DNA of 52,634 nucleotides from NCBI RefSeq assembly GCF_025519785.1, contig NZ_JAOPKZ010000019.1, positions 1 through 52,634 on the forward strand. The letters run 5' to 3'. A program made the position numbers and the translations under genes. Shown in pieces: positions 1 through 13,367 of the stretch. This stretch comes from Staphylococcus marylandisciuri (GTDB lineage: Bacteria > Bacillota > Bacilli > Staphylococcales > Staphylococcaceae). How positions within the stretch are numbered: position 1 is the stretch's first letter; each line of letters starts with the position of its first letter. Below the pieces are notes generated by a model. The model did not search any database. It worked only from the letters and a program-made list of their open reading frames with translations, and was not told where the DNA came from.

Positions 1-218
<218 letters not shown>

Positions 219-326
219 AGCGTTTGATTAGCTCGTAAATTGATTGTGTTATTACTAACACGTTGTGTTTATTGGAATTAACGTTGACATATTGTCATTT
301 AGTTTTCAATGTTCATTTAAATAAAA

Positions 327-402
327 TGGTGGAGACTAGCGGGATCGAACCGCTGACCTCCTGCGTGCAAAGCAGGCGCTCTCCCAGCTGAGCTAAGCCC
401 CC
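327..402 (-). tRNA. tRNA-Ala(TGC)
   Basis: A full cloverleaf can be folded on the minus strand: acceptor GGGGGCT, anticodon loop TTTGCAC with anticodon TGC, and an encoded 3' CCA. It is the last tRNA before 16S. A tRNA-Ala next to 16S is common in Firmicute rRNA operons, though usually in the 16S-23S spacer. Confidence 0.97.
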
Positions 403-410
403 ATAAAGAG

Positions 411-484
411 TCGGGAAGACAGGATTTGAACCTGCGACCCCTTGGTCCCAAACCAAGTGCTCTACCAAGCTGAGCTACTTCCCG
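411..484 (-). tRNA. tRNA-Pro(TGG)
   Basis: Minus-strand cloverleaf with acceptor CGGGAAG pairing CTTCCCG, anticodon TGG in the loop TTTGGGA. The 3' CCA is not encoded, so it must be added after transcription. Confidence 0.96.
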
Positions 485-514
485 AGATATGTAATTGTAT
501 AAACTCGCAAGTGA

Positions 515-588
<74 letters not shown>

Positions 589-597
589 ATTCGATAA

Positions 598-687
598 TGG
601 TGCCGAGGACCGGAATCGAACCGGTACGGTGTTCTACACACCGCAGGATTTTAAGTCCTGTGCGTCTGCCAGTTCCGCCACCCCGGC
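598..687 (-). tRNA. tRNA-Leu(TAA)
   Basis: Minus-strand class II tRNA of 90 nt with a long variable arm (CGGTGTGTAGAACACCG), anticodon TAA in the loop CTTAAAA, and an encoded CCA. Confidence 0.96.
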
Positions 688-694
688 AAAATAA

Positions 695-769
695 TGGAGC
701 AGAAGACGGGATTCGAACCCGCGACCCCGACCTTGGCAAGGTCGTATTCTACCGCTGAACTACTTCTGC
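695..769 (-). tRNA. tRNA-Gly(GCC)
   Basis: Minus-strand cloverleaf with acceptor GCAGAAG pairing CTTCTGC, anticodon GCC in the loop TTGCCAA, discriminator T and an encoded CCA. The TTCGAAT T-loop is the normal translational type. I saw no sign that it is one of the staphylococcal cell-wall tRNA-Gly variants. Confidence 0.95.
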
Positions 770-793
770 TTAATAACTATTAGAATGAACTGA

Positions 794-866
794 TGAGCCA
801 TAGAGGATTCGAACCTCTGACCCTCTGATTAAAAGTCAGATGCTCTACCAACTGAGCTAATGGCTC
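794..866 (-). tRNA. tRNA-Lys(TTT)
   Basis: Minus-strand cloverleaf with acceptor GAGCCAT pairing ATGGCTC, anticodon TTT in the loop CTTTTAA. The CCA is not encoded. Confidence 0.96.
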
Positions 867-872
867 AAAAGA

Positions 873-948
<76 letters not shown>

Positions 949-966
949 GAGTATGTAATTTTTAAA

Positions 967-1042
967 TGGTGGAGGATGACGGGATCGAACCGCCGACCTC
1001 CTGCTTGTAAGGCAGATGCTCTCCCAGCTGAGCTAATCCTCC
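967..1042 (-). tRNA. tRNA-Val(TAC)
   Basis: Minus-strand cloverleaf with acceptor GGAGGAT pairing ATCCTCC, anticodon TAC in the loop TTACAAG, and an encoded CCA. It is the first tRNA after the 5S gene, 15 nt downstream of it. Confidence 0.96.
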
Positions 1043-1057
1043 ACATCAAAATCGTCT

Positions 1058-1173
1058 TGCCTGGCAACGTCCTACTCTTGCGGAACGTAAGTCCGACTAC
1101 CATCGGCGCTAAGGAGCTTAACTTCTGTGTTCGGCATGGGAACAGGTGTGACCTCCTTGCCATCGTCACCAGA
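1058..1173 (-). rRNA. rrf: 5S rRNA
   Basis: The minus strand starts TCTGGTGACGATGGCAAGG and ends GACGTTGCCAGGCA, the Firmicute 5S sequence, complete at about 116 nt. It is placed upstream of the tRNAs and 16S rather than after a 23S. No 23S lies between it and lysS, so it is an extra 5S at the head of the operon. A nearly identical copy begins at 52561. Confidence 0.97.
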
Positions 1174-1192
1174 CAATGACTTCATATAGTCC

Positions 1193-1221
1193 ATCTTACA
1201 TCGTTATTGTAAAGTTTTCAA
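1193..1221 (-). promoter_or_regulatory. proximal promoter of the 5S-tRNA-16S operon
   Basis: Minus strand: TTGAAA (1221-1216), 17 nt spacer, TAAGAT (1198-1193). The predicted start is about 13 nt before the mature 5S end, so little leader would need removal. Seen by inspection only. Confidence 0.5.
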
Positions 1222-1306
1222 CAGTCAATTTTACACTCTGTTAAAATTTCTTTGCGATTCATTTACATAAACGATATCTATCATCTCTTCAAAAGACGAC
1301 TTTTTC

Positions 1307-1335
1307 ATAATAAGTCATCAGCGCTTTAAAGTCAA
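1307..1335 (-). promoter_or_regulatory. distal promoter of the 5S-tRNA-16S operon
   Basis: Minus strand: TTGACT (1335-1330), 17 nt spacer, TATTAT (1312-1307). It would give tandem promoters together with the one at 1193-1221, a usual arrangement for rRNA operons. Confidence 0.5.
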
Positions 1336-1748
1336 TAGGTTTTCTAAAAACTTTTTAACAAAAGCTTAAGTAATCGATAAGACTCAAGCCATTCGACTCT
1401 AGTTATACTATCATAATCTCACATACCTTACTAGCGATTATTTTACACTTGTTTAAACTTTTTTACACAGCTTTTTACTTGTTCACTTAAATAACTATGA
1501 GCTAGTATTATGTTTTAAGTAGCCGTTAATCTCCTCTGCCTCTATTCTATTGCATTTACATAAAAAAGAAGTGAGATAGAAACGCCACATATCCCTTAGT
1601 AAGCTTTCACTTATCTCGTGCTTACTTAACAAGACATCTGGTATTTCCTCATCTCACTCCAAATAAAATTCAATACTTTCTGATTGGTTAGTTAGTACTA
1701 TACAATGAATTGATCACTGCTAAACTCTATTCTAATGTATTTATTTCT
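1336..1748. other. gene-free stretch between the rRNA operon promoters and the hairpin repeat
   Basis: AT-rich spacer without a credible gene. The minus strand has a short inverted pair (GTAAGC...GCTTAC) and a CTTCTTTTTT run near 1560-1630, which could help end lysS transcripts. The pairing is weak and I do not call a terminator. Confidence 0.4.
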
Positions 1749-1910
1749 GAGGCTGGGGCATAATGTAATGTCTCAGCCTCTTTCAGCATCTTGGCAGTAG
1801 ATGACTGATTTGAAATTGCGCTTGTATCAAGCTTTTTTCAATTCTAGTCATCCTTGCCGGGGCAGGACTAAGAAATCTTTTTATTCAAATTAGATTTCTG
1901 TCCCGCTCCC
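1749..1910 (-). repeat. three-hairpin intergenic repeat, copy 1
   Basis: On the minus strand it begins two bases after the lysS stop with GGGAGCGGGACAGAAATC. Three inverted repeats follow. Stem 1 is GGAGCGGGAC/GTCCTGCCCC around an A-rich loop. Stem 2 is GGCAAGGATGACT/AGTCATCTACTGCC. Stem 3 is GAGGCTGAGACAT/ATGCCCCAGCCTC. The same element recurs at 32557, 32690, 40471, 47920 and 52352. Its place directly after a stop codon suggests it also ends lysS transcription. Confidence 0.9.
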
Positions 1911-1912
1911 TT

Positions 1913-3758
<1,846 letters not shown>

Positions 3759-4234
3759 TTACCCCTCACGATAGACCTCTACCTCATCATCAGGTGCCTG
3801 TATTTCTCCAATGGCCTGGTGTAACACAGGCTCAACGGCACGAGGCGCAATTTCTTGTAAGGGGATGATTACAAACGCACGCTCCCTCATACGGGGATGC
3901 GGAACAGTCAACTCATTATCATCTATTTGTTCGTCACCATATAAAATAATATCAATATCGCAAGTCCGTGGCCCCCAGCGAATTTCCCTCACACGATGCA
4001 ATCGTCGTTCCACGTCAAGGCAACGATGCAACAAGTCATGAGGAGCAAGCGATGTTTCGACCTTCGCACATAAGTTTAAGAATGGATCTTGGTCAGTATA
4101 ACCTATAGGAGCTGTTTCATAAATCGAGGATACTTTCGTAACATTAATTCCTTCTATCTGATCGAGCAAGCTCAAGGCTTCACGAAGATGGTAGGCACGT
4201 TCTCCCATATTACTTCCTAAGCTCAAATATGCTT

Positions 4235-4241
<7 letters not shown>
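3759..4241 (-). CDS. folK: 6-hydroxymethyl-dihydropterin pyrophosphokinase (HPPK)
   Basis: It transfers pyrophosphate from ATP to 6-hydroxymethyl-dihydropterin, the step before FolP in folate synthesis. The 160-residue product shows the HPPK signatures: [14 protein letters not shown] at the N-terminus, [12 protein letters not shown], the [11 protein letters not shown] signature near residue 90-100 and [12 protein letters not shown]. The start overlaps the folB stop by a few bases, so folP-folB-folK are co-translated in pathway order from one minus-strand operon. Confidence 0.97.
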
Positions 4242-5453
<1,212 letters not shown>

Positions 5454-5604
5454 TTATTTTTCAGTAATAAATTATTAGTGATGACTTACCTTCTTAATAA
5501 TTGACTTTCACGCTCGTAACATCAAGCTCTATTATGAAAAGCGCCTACTAAATAAAATTATTTGTTTGTTATAGCGAAAAGTCATTCCCTTGTAATAGCT
5601 ATAT

Positions 5605-5658
5605 TAAAAAAGAAAACAGGAGCAAGCCAGAAACCACTAAGGCTTCTCGACTCGCTCC
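5605..5658 (-). terminator. probable terminator downstream of cysK
   Basis: The minus strand carries imperfect arms GGAGCGAG...AAGCC and GGCTTGCTCC followed by a T-rich tail (TGTTTTCTTTTTT). It lies about 130 nt after the cysK stop and before folP. Confidence 0.55.
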
Positions 5659-5783
5659 CAACACGCTTGACTTGAACCTTTAGGTGTTCAGCTTAAACAC
5701 CTTGCCATCCAGTCAGCTACTGCTTGTATCAGAGATATCGTTATCTCTATGACACGCTCTCTAGTTTCGACACCACTTAAATA

Positions 5784-6716
5784 TTAGTCGTCAAATGAAT
5801 ATAACGGTGTAGACAAGTAGCGTTCACCGTTACTAGGAAGTACTGTAACTACTGTCTTACCTTTACCTAATTGTTTAGCTTTTTGAATTGCCGCGTAAAT
5901 AGCTGCACCTGAAGAAATACCACCTAAGATGCCCTCTTCTTTAGCTACTTTACGTGACATGTCCATTGCTGTTTCGTTTCCAACTTTAATAACTTCTTGA
6001 TAAATATTTGTGTTTAATGTGTCTGGCACGAAACCTGCACCTAATCCTTGAAGTTTATGAGGCCCTGGTTCTCCACCGCTTAATACTGGTGAATCCTCTG
6101 GTTCAATAGCGATGAGTTCAATGTCAGGATATTTCTCTTTTAAGACTTTACCTGCACCACTTAAAGTACCACCTGTACCAACTCCAGCTAAGAAAGCATC
6201 AATCGTCTTACCTTCAAATTGCTCGACAAGTTCTGGACCTGTTGTTAATTCGTGAACGCGAGGGTTAGCAGGGTTCTCGAACTGCTGAGGCTCGTAATAA
6301 CCGTATTCTTCTTTTAATTCTTTCGCTTTTTTAATAGCACCTTTCATCGCTTCTGAACCAGGAGTTAAGACTAACTCGGCACCATAAGCTTTCAAGAGGT
6401 TACGACGCTCTTGACTCATCGTTTCTGGCATAGTGAATACAGCTTTGTAACCTTTCGCTGCACATACAAACGCAAGGCCTATGCCAGTATTACCGCTTGT
6501 AGGTTCTACAATCGTATCGCCCGGTTTGATCTTTCCGTCACGCTCAGCCTGTTCAATCATAGCTAGCGCAATACGATCTTTAACAGAGCCGCCAGGATTT
6601 TGATATTCTAGTTTAACGTAAACATCAGCCGCATCTTCACCAACAACGCGATTAAGCTTAACTACAGGTGTGTCACCAATAACTTCTACAATGTTATCAA
6701 CTGGTTTTTTTGCCAT
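5784..6716 (-). CDS. cysK: cysteine synthase A (O-acetylserine sulfhydrylase)
   Basis: This PLP enzyme forms cysteine from O-acetylserine and sulfide. The PLP lysine is in GGSVKDR (Lys46). TSGNTG follows near residue 75, and the GTGGTLSG phosphate-binding loop near 175. The C-terminus [11 protein letters not shown] is typical of staphylococcal CysK. The frame opens further upstream, but ATG at 6716 (MAKKPVDN, 310 residues) has the AAAGGGG site and matches the family length. It is transcribed alone between hslO and the fol operon. Confidence 0.97.
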   Translation of the reverse strand: MAKKPVDNIVEVIGDTPVVKLNRVVGEDAADVYVKLEYQNPGGSVKDRIALAMIEQAERDGKIKPGDTIVEPTSGNTGIGLAFVCAAKGYKAVFTMPETMSQERRNLLKAYGAELVLTPGSEAMKGAIKKAKELKEEYGYYEPQQFENPANPRVHELTTGPELVEQFEGKTIDAFLAGVGTGGTLSGAGKVLKEKYPDIELIAIEPEDSPVLSGGEPGPHKLQGLGAGFVPDTLNTNIYQEVIKVGNETAMDMSRKVAKEEGILGGISSGAAIYAAIQKAKQLGKGKTVVTVLPSNGERYLSTPLYSFDD

Positions 6717-6824
6717 AATTATTAACCCCTTTATCATTAAAAGTTTTAAAGCTTACTTTTTCTCTCGGATATAGTTTAATTCTATCAGATTTTTCAGTAA
6801 ATACAACTATATTACTCTACAAGC

Positions 6825-7700
6825 CTAATTTGGCAATAATTCTCGCAATTCCTCTTCGCTATATTGATACTTATTACGACAGAAATGACATTGAGCTTCA
6901 GCCCCATGATCTTCTTCTATCATACTTTTAATCTCACTTTCACCTAAGCTCTTAATAGCATTTAAGAACTTATCGTGTCCACATCTACATTCAAATTCAG
7001 CAGGGATAGTTTCGAGTATTTGTAAATTATCTTTACCTAAGATGTCTTCTAGAATTTCCTCAGGCGTCAATCCTTGCTCGATTAATTTCGAAACTGGAGT
7101 CATAGTAGATATGGCGTCTTCAAGCTGACTGATGACTTTATCTTCAGCGCCCGGCATAACTTGGAGTATAAATCCGCCTGAAGCTTTAATAGAGTTGTCC
7201 GGATTAACTAATACCCCGAGGCCTACAGATGAAGGGACCTGCTCACTTTTAGCAAAATAATAAGTAAAGTCATCTCCTATTTCTCCGGATACAATAGGAC
7301 TTGAGCCAGAGAAATAATCTTTCATACCCACATCTTTAATGACCGTAAGCGACCCATCTACACCAACTGCACGACGTACATCTAATTTACCTGCATCATT
7401 TAGTGGAAAATGCGTTTGAGGGTGTGAGACATAACCTCGGATATGCCCTTTAGCATCAGCATCGGCAGTTATCTTTCCTATGGGCCCATGACCATCTACA
7501 GTGACAGTTAGTTTCTGGTCGCCCTTTAGCATCGCCCCCATCATTAGGGTTACTGTCATAGTACGTCCTAATGCTGCAGAGGCTGTCGGCCAAGTGTAAT
7601 GTCTTGTTTGAGCTTCTTGGACACTTTCAGTCGTAAGTGCCCCATACGCACGGATTTGGCCATTAAAGGCAAGTGCTTTTACAATATAATCATTTGTCAT
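6825..7700 (-). CDS. hslO: Hsp33 redox-regulated holdase chaperone
   Basis: Hsp33 binds unfolding proteins during oxidative stress. The zinc centre is at the C-terminus, as CRC then CHFC about 30 residues later, where four cysteines form the redox switch. The core begins [19 protein letters not shown]. Two ATGs are adjacent, and the second (7700) has the better distance from AGGTGA. The product is 291 residues. The gene stands between ftsH and cysK, the conserved staphylococcal place. Confidence 0.97.
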   Translation of the reverse strand: MTNDYIVKALAFNGQIRAYGALTTESVQEAQTRHYTWPTASAALGRTMTVTLMMGAMLKGDQKLTVTVDGHGPIGKITADADAKGHIRGYVSHPQTHFPLNDAGKLDVRRAVGVDGSLTVIKDVGMKDYFSGSSPIVSGEIGDDFTYYFAKSEQVPSSVGLGVLVNPDNSIKASGGFILQVMPGAEDKVISQLEDAISTMTPVSKLIEQGLTPEEILEDILGKDNLQILETIPAEFECRCGHDKFLNAIKSLGESEIKSMIEEDHGAEAQCHFCRNKYQYSEEELRELLPN

Positions 7701-7934
7701 CATATATCACCTATTGTCTTTCTTTATTCTTTAATGATGTGAATTGAATCTTAAGCGGTTGAATCCTAACACTTCGCACTTCATAGAGTTAAAGCGCATA
7801 CCCTTACTACTAGGTAGTACAGTAGCGTCGTAGACTTAATCTCAATGTGACTTTAGTTTGAGATCTACGTGCCATCGATCTTCTATTCTCAATCCACTTA
7901 ACATGTTCATTCTTTTCATCTGTCATTTCAATTT

Positions 7935-7975
7935 AAAAAACTCTTTCCACTATCAAATACTGATAGCGGAAAGAG
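7935..7975 (-). terminator. terminator after ftsH
   Basis: The minus strand has CTCTTTCCGCTATCA, loop GTATT, TGATAGTGGAAAGAG, then TTTTTT. It is a 15-bp near-perfect stem 20 nt after the ftsH stop. Confidence 0.9.
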
Positions 7976-7995
7976 ACTTTTTCAAGTAGTTTGCT

Positions 7996-10122
7996 TTATT
8001 CATTTCTATTTGAAGGATCGTTTGGATCACTTGGGTTGCTTGGTTTGTCGATATTAGGTGCTTGCTCATGACCCGTTGTTTCACCTTCATCTGAGCGTTG
8101 ACCTTGATCATTAGACTCGTGACGACGGTCTTTCTCGATATCTTTCTCTTCTTTCTCATCCTCTTGAGTCTTAGTATTACCAAGTTCATGTTGCTCGCGA
8201 CGGATATCGTCGTAAGACTTACCGTATTTTCCATCACTGAACTCAGAATTTTCATCTTTAACTACCTCAGCTGCATCGTAATCTACTTCAGGTAACTTAC
8301 CATCATAGAATAGCGAGCGAATTTGCTCTGCAACAAGCGTTTCTTCTGTTAATAATGTTTTCGCAATGAGTTTCAATTGGCTTTCGTGTTCTAATAAGAT
8401 TTGTTTACAACGTTCATATTGCTCTTTAACGATACGTTGAACTTCTTTATCTATCTCATAAGCAATTTGACCTGAATAATCAGGGTCCTCTTGCATATCT
8501 TTACCTAAGAACACTTGTCCACTATTACTGCTAGAGAATTGAAGCGGTCCAAGTTTCTTACTCATACCGTACTCTGTAACCATTTTACGTGCGATATTAG
8601 TAGCACGTTCAAAGTCATTGGATGCGCCAGTTGAAACTTCATTAAAGTTAATATCTTCAGATACACGCCCGCCTAGCAAACCACAAATTTTATCTAAGAG
8701 TTCGGGTTCTGTCATTAAGAAGCGGTCCTGCTTAGGTAACATCATTGCATAGCCACCTGCTTGACCACGCGGTACGATTGTCACTTTGTGCACCACTTCC
8801 GCTTCGTCTAGGACCATGCCGATAACCGTGTGTCCAGCTTCATGATGAGCGACGATGTTACGTTCTTTGTCAGAAATAACACGTGATTTCTTAGCTGGAC
8901 CAGCAATAACTCGATCTGTAGCTTCCTCAATATCACGCATATCTATCTTCTTCTTACCTTCTCGTACTGCAATTAATGACGCTTCATTCAGTAAGTTCTC
9001 TAAGTCTGCACCAGAGAAACCTGGCGTTCTTTGAGAAATGGCTTTGAGATCTACTGTTTGATCTAATGGTTTGTTTTTAGCATGAACATGCAGAATTGCT
9101 TCACGACCTTTAACATCTGGTCGACCAACTTGGATTTGTCTATCGAAACGACCCGGACGTAAGAGCGCGGGATCGAGGATATCTGGACGGTTAGTAGCAG
9201 CGATCATAATAATACCTTCATTTTCACCAAAGCCATCCATTTCAACAAGAAGTTGGTTTAGCGTTTGTTCACGTTCATCGTGACCGCCGCCAACGCCAGC
9301 ACCACGTTGACGTCCAACTGCGTCTATTTCATCGATAAAGATAATACAAGGTGCGTTTTTCTTCGCATTTTCAAATAAATCACGTACACGACTTGCACCT
9401 ACACCTACGAACATCTCTACGAAGTCAGAACCACTGATAGAGAAGAAAGGAGCACCGGCTTCACCAGCTACAGCTCTCGCTAGTAAAGTCTTACCTGTCC
9501 CTGGAGGTCCAACTAAAAGAACACCTTTAGGTATACGTGAACCCATCTGTTTAAATTGTTTATTGTCTTTTAAGAAGTCAACGATTTCTATAAGTTCTTG
9601 TTTCTCTTCATCAGCACCTGCAACATCAGAGAAGCGTACGCGTTTTTTCTGGCTATCGTACATTTTTGCTTTGGACTTGCCAAAGTTCATCATACGACCG
9701 CCACCGCCGCCACCTTGTGCTTGACTCATAAAGAACAAGAACAAGATAAAGATGACACCGACAGGAATAAGAGACGTTAGAATTTGGCTAAGAACGCCTT
9801 GTTTTTCCTCTTCTTTAACAGTTAATTTCAACCCTTTTTGGCTTTTCGCCTTATCAGTTATATGTTCTAATTCTTTATCATTATTATAAAGAATAGTTGA
9901 AGAATAGTCTTTATCATCCTTCGTCTTACCACTTACTAAATAAACATTTTGCTCTGGTTTAATCTCTAATGATTTCAAGTCACCGCTGTTTAACTTCTTC
10001 TCAAATTGATTATAAGTTAATTGTTTTGGTGAATTACCGTTACCATTAATCCATGAGAATAAGCCAAAGATCATAACGCCTACAATTGCGATGAAGAGCA
10101 AGTTGCGAAAGGCTTTCTGCAT
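7996..10122 (-). CDS. ftsH: ATP-dependent zinc metalloprotease FtsH
   Basis: This membrane-anchored AAA protease degrades misfolded membrane proteins and regulators. Two membrane segments lie at about residues 7-26 and 114-132, with the extracytoplasmic loop between them. Walker A GPPGTGKT is at 205-212, Walker B IFIDEID at 261-267, and the second region of homology ([19 protein letters not shown]) near 309-327. The zinc motif HEAGH is at 427-431. The last 70 or so residues are a highly charged, low-complexity tail. Start: ATG after GTAGGAGGAAAT. Length 708. A possible extended -10 (TGTTAAAAT) lies upstream. Confidence 0.98.
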   Translation of the reverse strand: MQKAFRNLLFIAIVGVMIFGLFSWINGNGNSPKQLTYNQFEKKLNSGDLKSLEIKPEQNVYLVSGKTKDDKDYSSTILYNNDKELEHITDKAKSQKGLKLTVKEEEKQGVLSQILTSLIPVGVIFILFLFFMSQAQGGGGGGRMMNFGKSKAKMYDSQKKRVRFSDVAGADEEKQELIEIVDFLKDNKQFKQMGSRIPKGVLLVGPPGTGKTLLARAVAGEAGAPFFSISGSDFVEMFVGVGASRVRDLFENAKKNAPCIIFIDEIDAVGRQRGAGVGGGHDEREQTLNQLLVEMDGFGENEGIIMIAATNRPDILDPALLRPGRFDRQIQVGRPDVKGREAILHVHAKNKPLDQTVDLKAISQRTPGFSGADLENLLNEASLIAVREGKKKIDMRDIEEATDRVIAGPAKKSRVISDKERNIVAHHEAGHTVIGMVLDEAEVVHKVTIVPRGQAGGYAMMLPKQDRFLMTEPELLDKICGLLGGRVSEDINFNEVSTGASNDFERATNIARKMVTEYGMSKKLGPLQFSSSNSGQVFLGKDMQEDPDYSGQIAYEIDKEVQRIVKEQYERCKQILLEHESQLKLIAKTLLTEETLVAEQIRSLFYDGKLPEVDYDAAEVVKDENSEFSDGKYGKSYDDIRREQHELGNTKTQEDEKEEKDIEKDRRHESNDQGQRSDEGETTGHEQAPNIDKPSNPSDPNDPSNRNE

Positions 10123-10776
10123 GTGTAATTTCCTCCTACTTCAATAGTAAAACTAACAAAAATTTTAACATAGTTAATCTGTTACAAGCTAGCAAACAAC
10201 ATCTCACATCCCTTACTCCCCTTGATGGTTTCTAACTCTTCCCATCAAAGTAAGGACTACGACAATTGAGGTTATTGCTAGCAGACGAGTTAAAATGATG
10301 TCGCATTCTAATTGCTCAATGAGGTATGTTAATCTCGCATGTTAAATATTTCTTGACTTTAAATGACAGCTAGCTCATTAGCATATAGCTTGCGCAAAAT
10401 GAATAATTGATACAGAGTTAAAGCTTTTCTAACTCCATTAAGTCATACTTAGCAATGCGCAATTAGAAATTTATTACTCTCTATAAATCTATTACGAACT
10501 TCTACCCATTCATTTAACAACAATACTAGAGTGCACAAATTTATAGCGAAACCTAAGCTTTAACTATTTACATTGCGACCTTGATCCACTTGAGTCTTTA
10601 AATTTACTTAAAACTATGAAGACATAACACATATTCAAACACACTCAATTTGAGGCAATTTATTCGCTTTTAAACTAACCTTGGACTCTGCGGCCTTGAG
10701 CTAAGCTCTTAATATGTAAATACTGCCCTAATAGTTAAGTATATATCATCATAGAAAATGATTAAATCTTAACGCC
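10123..10776. other. long spacer between hpt and ftsH
   Basis: A 654 nt gap without a supported gene. It presumably carries the ftsH promoter. A 7-bp hairpin (TTGATGG/CCATCAA, 10222-10248) lies in what would be the ftsH leader. No CtsR or CIRCE-type operator was recognised. The rest is AT-rich sequence in which I see nothing definite. Confidence 0.4.
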
Positions 10777-11316
10777 TTATTTTGTGTAAATTTCTTCTTT
10801 TAAAGTGCCAATATAAGGTAAGTTACGATAATGTTCTCCATAGTCAAGACCATAACCTACAACGAATTCGTCTGGAATCTTTTCACCTACGTATTTCGCT
10901 TCAATTTCAGCCTTACGACGATTTGGTTTATCGAGCAATGTTACGATTTCTAAAGAGTTCACTTTACGCGCTTTCAAAAATTCCGTTATCGATTTCAATG
11001 TCGTACCAGTCTCCAGAATATCTTCGATGATTAAGATATCCTTTCCTTCGATAGAGCTTCCAAGGTCCTTTAAGATTTGCACCTCTCCAGTTGACTCTGT
11101 GCCTCCGTGATAACTTGAAACATCCATGAAATCAATGGCCAAATGCGTATCGATATGTTTAATTAAATCTGCCATAAACATAACTGATCCTTTCAGTATA
11201 CCTACGCACACTAAATCTTTATCCTGATAGTCTTTAGTAATTTGCTCTCCTAATTGTTTACAGCGTTGTTGAATCTCTTCTTCTGACAGTAGGATATTTT
11301 TTAAATCGCTTTTCAT
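10777..11316 (-). CDS. hpt: hypoxanthine-guanine phosphoribosyltransferase
   Basis: It salvages hypoxanthine and guanine to IMP and GMP using PRPP. The PRPP-binding motif is LIIEDILETGTTL near residues 95-107. The flexible-loop region DFMDVSSYHGG and the C-terminal YGLDYGEHYRNLPYIG loop are family hallmarks. Length 179 is normal. It begins 4 nt after the tilS stop, so tilS-hpt are one transcription unit. Confidence 0.97.
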   Translation of the reverse strand: MKSDLKNILLSEEEIQQRCKQLGEQITKDYQDKDLVCVGILKGSVMFMADLIKHIDTHLAIDFMDVSSYHGGTESTGEVQILKDLGSSIEGKDILIIEDILETGTTLKSITEFLKARKVNSLEIVTLLDKPNRRKAEIEAKYVGEKIPDEFVVGYGLDYGEHYRNLPYIGTLKEEIYTK

Positions 11317-11319
11317 TTC

Positions 11320-12612
11320 TTATTCCTCTCCTAAATCCTTTATATCTATATCGTTAATATACTTTGCATGAGTGTATAATGAACCCACTGCTATGATTTG
11401 CTTATCAGCACATTCAATAAGAGGGATGTGCTCTCTCTCCCCTCTCATGACTTTATGATCGATAAACAGACGACTGACTTTTTTATGCCCTGAACGGTGA
11501 TTTAATTTTATTTTATCGCCATTTTTTCTTAGTCGGATGACTAGCGGAAATAAATGTTCGGGGAAAGTTTGATGAATATTTATCCTATAATGATTAAAAT
11601 GATACACGCCAGGCTTTGAAACGCTTTGAGCTGTAGTTCGTGGCGTTGTTCCTGTACGAGCCATTAGTATAAATTTATCATACGCAATTCGAATTATCCA
11701 TTGAGCAGAAATCGTAATATCTGTTTGAGCTGTTTCACTGCTAAGTTGTTTAAAAACTTCACTGTACAGTTTCTCTGAGATAGCTTCATGCTTTCCTTCC
11801 ATAGCAAACAATTGATCAAGTACTGAGACTTTTAAGTTGAAATTTAAGTGATTAAATTCCGAACGATCAATTTTTATTTTTGAAGGAAGTAATTCTACAT
11901 AGGTGGAACGATGAATGAAATGATGAGCGCTTCGATGAATTTGATCCATCTCTTCATCATGCCATCTTTTTAATCTCAATAACTGTGAACTCTCAAGTTG
12001 CTCATTCTTCTCTATAAAAGGCAATATTCTATTACGAATATCGTTACGTACGTAATCATTCGAAGCATTACTTTTATCCTCAAAGTAAGGGATGTTGTTT
12101 GTCGCTTGATAGCGTCGAATCTCATCTTTCGTTGTATCTAATAATGGTCGTGCTAACAAGTAGCCTTGACGTTCTTGAATATCAGCGATCCCCAAACTAT
12201 TACGCGTTGAGCGTCCTGTAAATAATCTATAGAATATAGTTTCAATTTGATCATCTTGATGATGAGCGGTCAACAATACATCCCCGCCACACGCTTTCAT
12301 CATGCGATCAAACCATTGATAACGGCCCTCTCTCGCTAATTGTTCAATATGATTATCTTGACGATTATCATTCATATTTAAGTGATGCGTATATAATGCG
12401 ATATGATGCCGTTTACAATACTCAATGAGAAAAGCTTCTTCCTCATCCGCTTCTTGACGCAACCCGTGATTCACATGTAAACAAGTGAGCTGGCGGTAAC
12501 TATCTCGTCCTTCATAAAGTAAATAATGAAGCAAACACATACTATCAACACCACATGATACAGCTACTACAACGTGATCTTGTTCAGTCCATAAAGGCGT
12601 GTTTACTTTCAT
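11320..12612 (-). CDS. tilS: tRNA(Ile)-lysidine synthetase
   Basis: It modifies the C34 wobble base of the minor tRNA-Ile(CAU) to lysidine, so that it reads AUA. The N-terminal PP-loop ATPase is VAVSCGVDSM, with SCGVDS at residues 19-24 where many homologues have SGGxDS. The family tolerates variation at the second position. TAHHQDDQIETIFYR and FEDKSNASNDYVRNDIRN are typical TilS motifs. The C-terminal third is the substrate-recognition region, and the length of 430 is normal. It is essential where no other Ile-AUA tRNA exists. Confidence 0.96.
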   Translation of the reverse strand: MKVNTPLWTEQDHVVVAVSCGVDSMCLLHYLLYEGRDSYRQLTCLHVNHGLRQEADEEEAFLIEYCKRHHIALYTHHLNMNDNRQDNHIEQLAREGRYQWFDRMMKACGGDVLLTAHHQDDQIETIFYRLFTGRSTRNSLGIADIQERQGYLLARPLLDTTKDEIRRYQATNNIPYFEDKSNASNDYVRNDIRNRILPFIEKNEQLESSQLLRLKRWHDEEMDQIHRSAHHFIHRSTYVELLPSKIKIDRSEFNHLNFNLKVSVLDQLFAMEGKHEAISEKLYSEVFKQLSSETAQTDITISAQWIIRIAYDKFILMARTGTTPRTTAQSVSKPGVYHFNHYRINIHQTFPEHLFPLVIRLRKNGDKIKLNHRSGHKKVSRLFIDHKVMRGEREHIPLIECADKQIIAVGSLYTHAKYINDIDIKDLGEE

Positions 12613-12678
12613 CTTTACTTTACCTCCTCTGCGTTCAACTCAACTTAAGAATTCTTTCTTATTACATTTTGAACAAAT

Positions 12679-12728
12679 AAAAAAGATGGTAGAGTATCCA
12701 ATGACTTTAAATCGGATTCTCAGCCATC
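12679..12728 (-). terminator. terminator after yabR
   Basis: The minus strand has GATGGCTGAGAATCC, a 14 nt loop, GGATACTCTACCATC, then TTTTTTATT. The stem has a few mismatches. It lies about 110 nt past the S1-domain gene and before tilS. Confidence 0.75.
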
Positions 12729-12841
12729 CTTAATCATACTCAACTCTTAAATCATTTCAATTATGTCCACTGCAACGTTGAGCTTGAATATAATCTATGG
12801 TTTGAGCAGAAGTGCGTCACTTCAAATTTCAAAATTTTAAG

Positions 12842-13240
12842 CTAGCGTCTCGCGCCTCTACCACCACGTCTAGATTCAGTTTGACGTTTGATTGAAGTTA
12901 ATTTGTCTTCGCTATCTTTTAAGAAGTTACTTAATTTTTTCTCAAAGTCTACTTCTTTATTATGAGATGATTTATGATGCGGTCTACGACTCTGCTTACG
13001 AGGGCGATCTTTAGCCTTTTTAATAGAGAGGCTAATCTTATCATCGTCAGCTATTGAAAGAACTTTAACTTCGACTTCATCGCCTATTGACAGATGATCT
13101 TCCACGTTCTCAACATAGTTATCCGCTACTTCACTTATATGTACTAAGCCACTCTTTCCTTCGGGCAATTCAACAAACGCACCAAATTTTTTAATTCCAG
13201 TGACTTTACCTTTAAGCTTGTTTCCTACTTCGATTGACAT
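12842..13240 (-). CDS. yabR: S1 domain RNA-binding protein (YabR/general stress protein 13 type)
   Basis: The first 72 residues form one S1 OB-fold: GNKLKGKVTGIKKFGAFVELPEGKSGLVHISEV, then LSIGDEVEVKVLSIADDDKISLSI. The remainder is basic and Arg-rich, ending RRGGRGARR, suitable for nucleic acid contact. Length 132. It lies between divIC and tilS, as in other Bacilli. The exact role is not settled; homologues bind RNA or ribosomes. The AGGAGG site is rather far (13 nt) from the ATG. Confidence 0.92.
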   Translation of the reverse strand: MSIEVGNKLKGKVTGIKKFGAFVELPEGKSGLVHISEVADNYVENVEDHLSIGDEVEVKVLSIADDDKISLSIKKAKDRPRKQSRRPHHKSSHNKEVDFEKKLSNFLKDSEDKLTSIKRQTESRRGGRGARR

Positions 13241-13367
13241 ATTTAATATAAATCCTCCTGGTATGATTTCAACTTAACACTATTATATGCTCGTTGAGTT
13301 GATTTAACAATGGTATAATGAATCAAAAAATTGATTTTTTCCTATATACAATGCTTTAGAGGGCCAA

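Noticed and set aside
11320..12612. The TilS PP-loop reads SCGVDS and not SGGxDS, suggesting an inactive enzyme.
   Set aside because: S. aureus TilS, as I recall it, also departs from GG at this place, and all other motifs are present. The enzyme is probably active.
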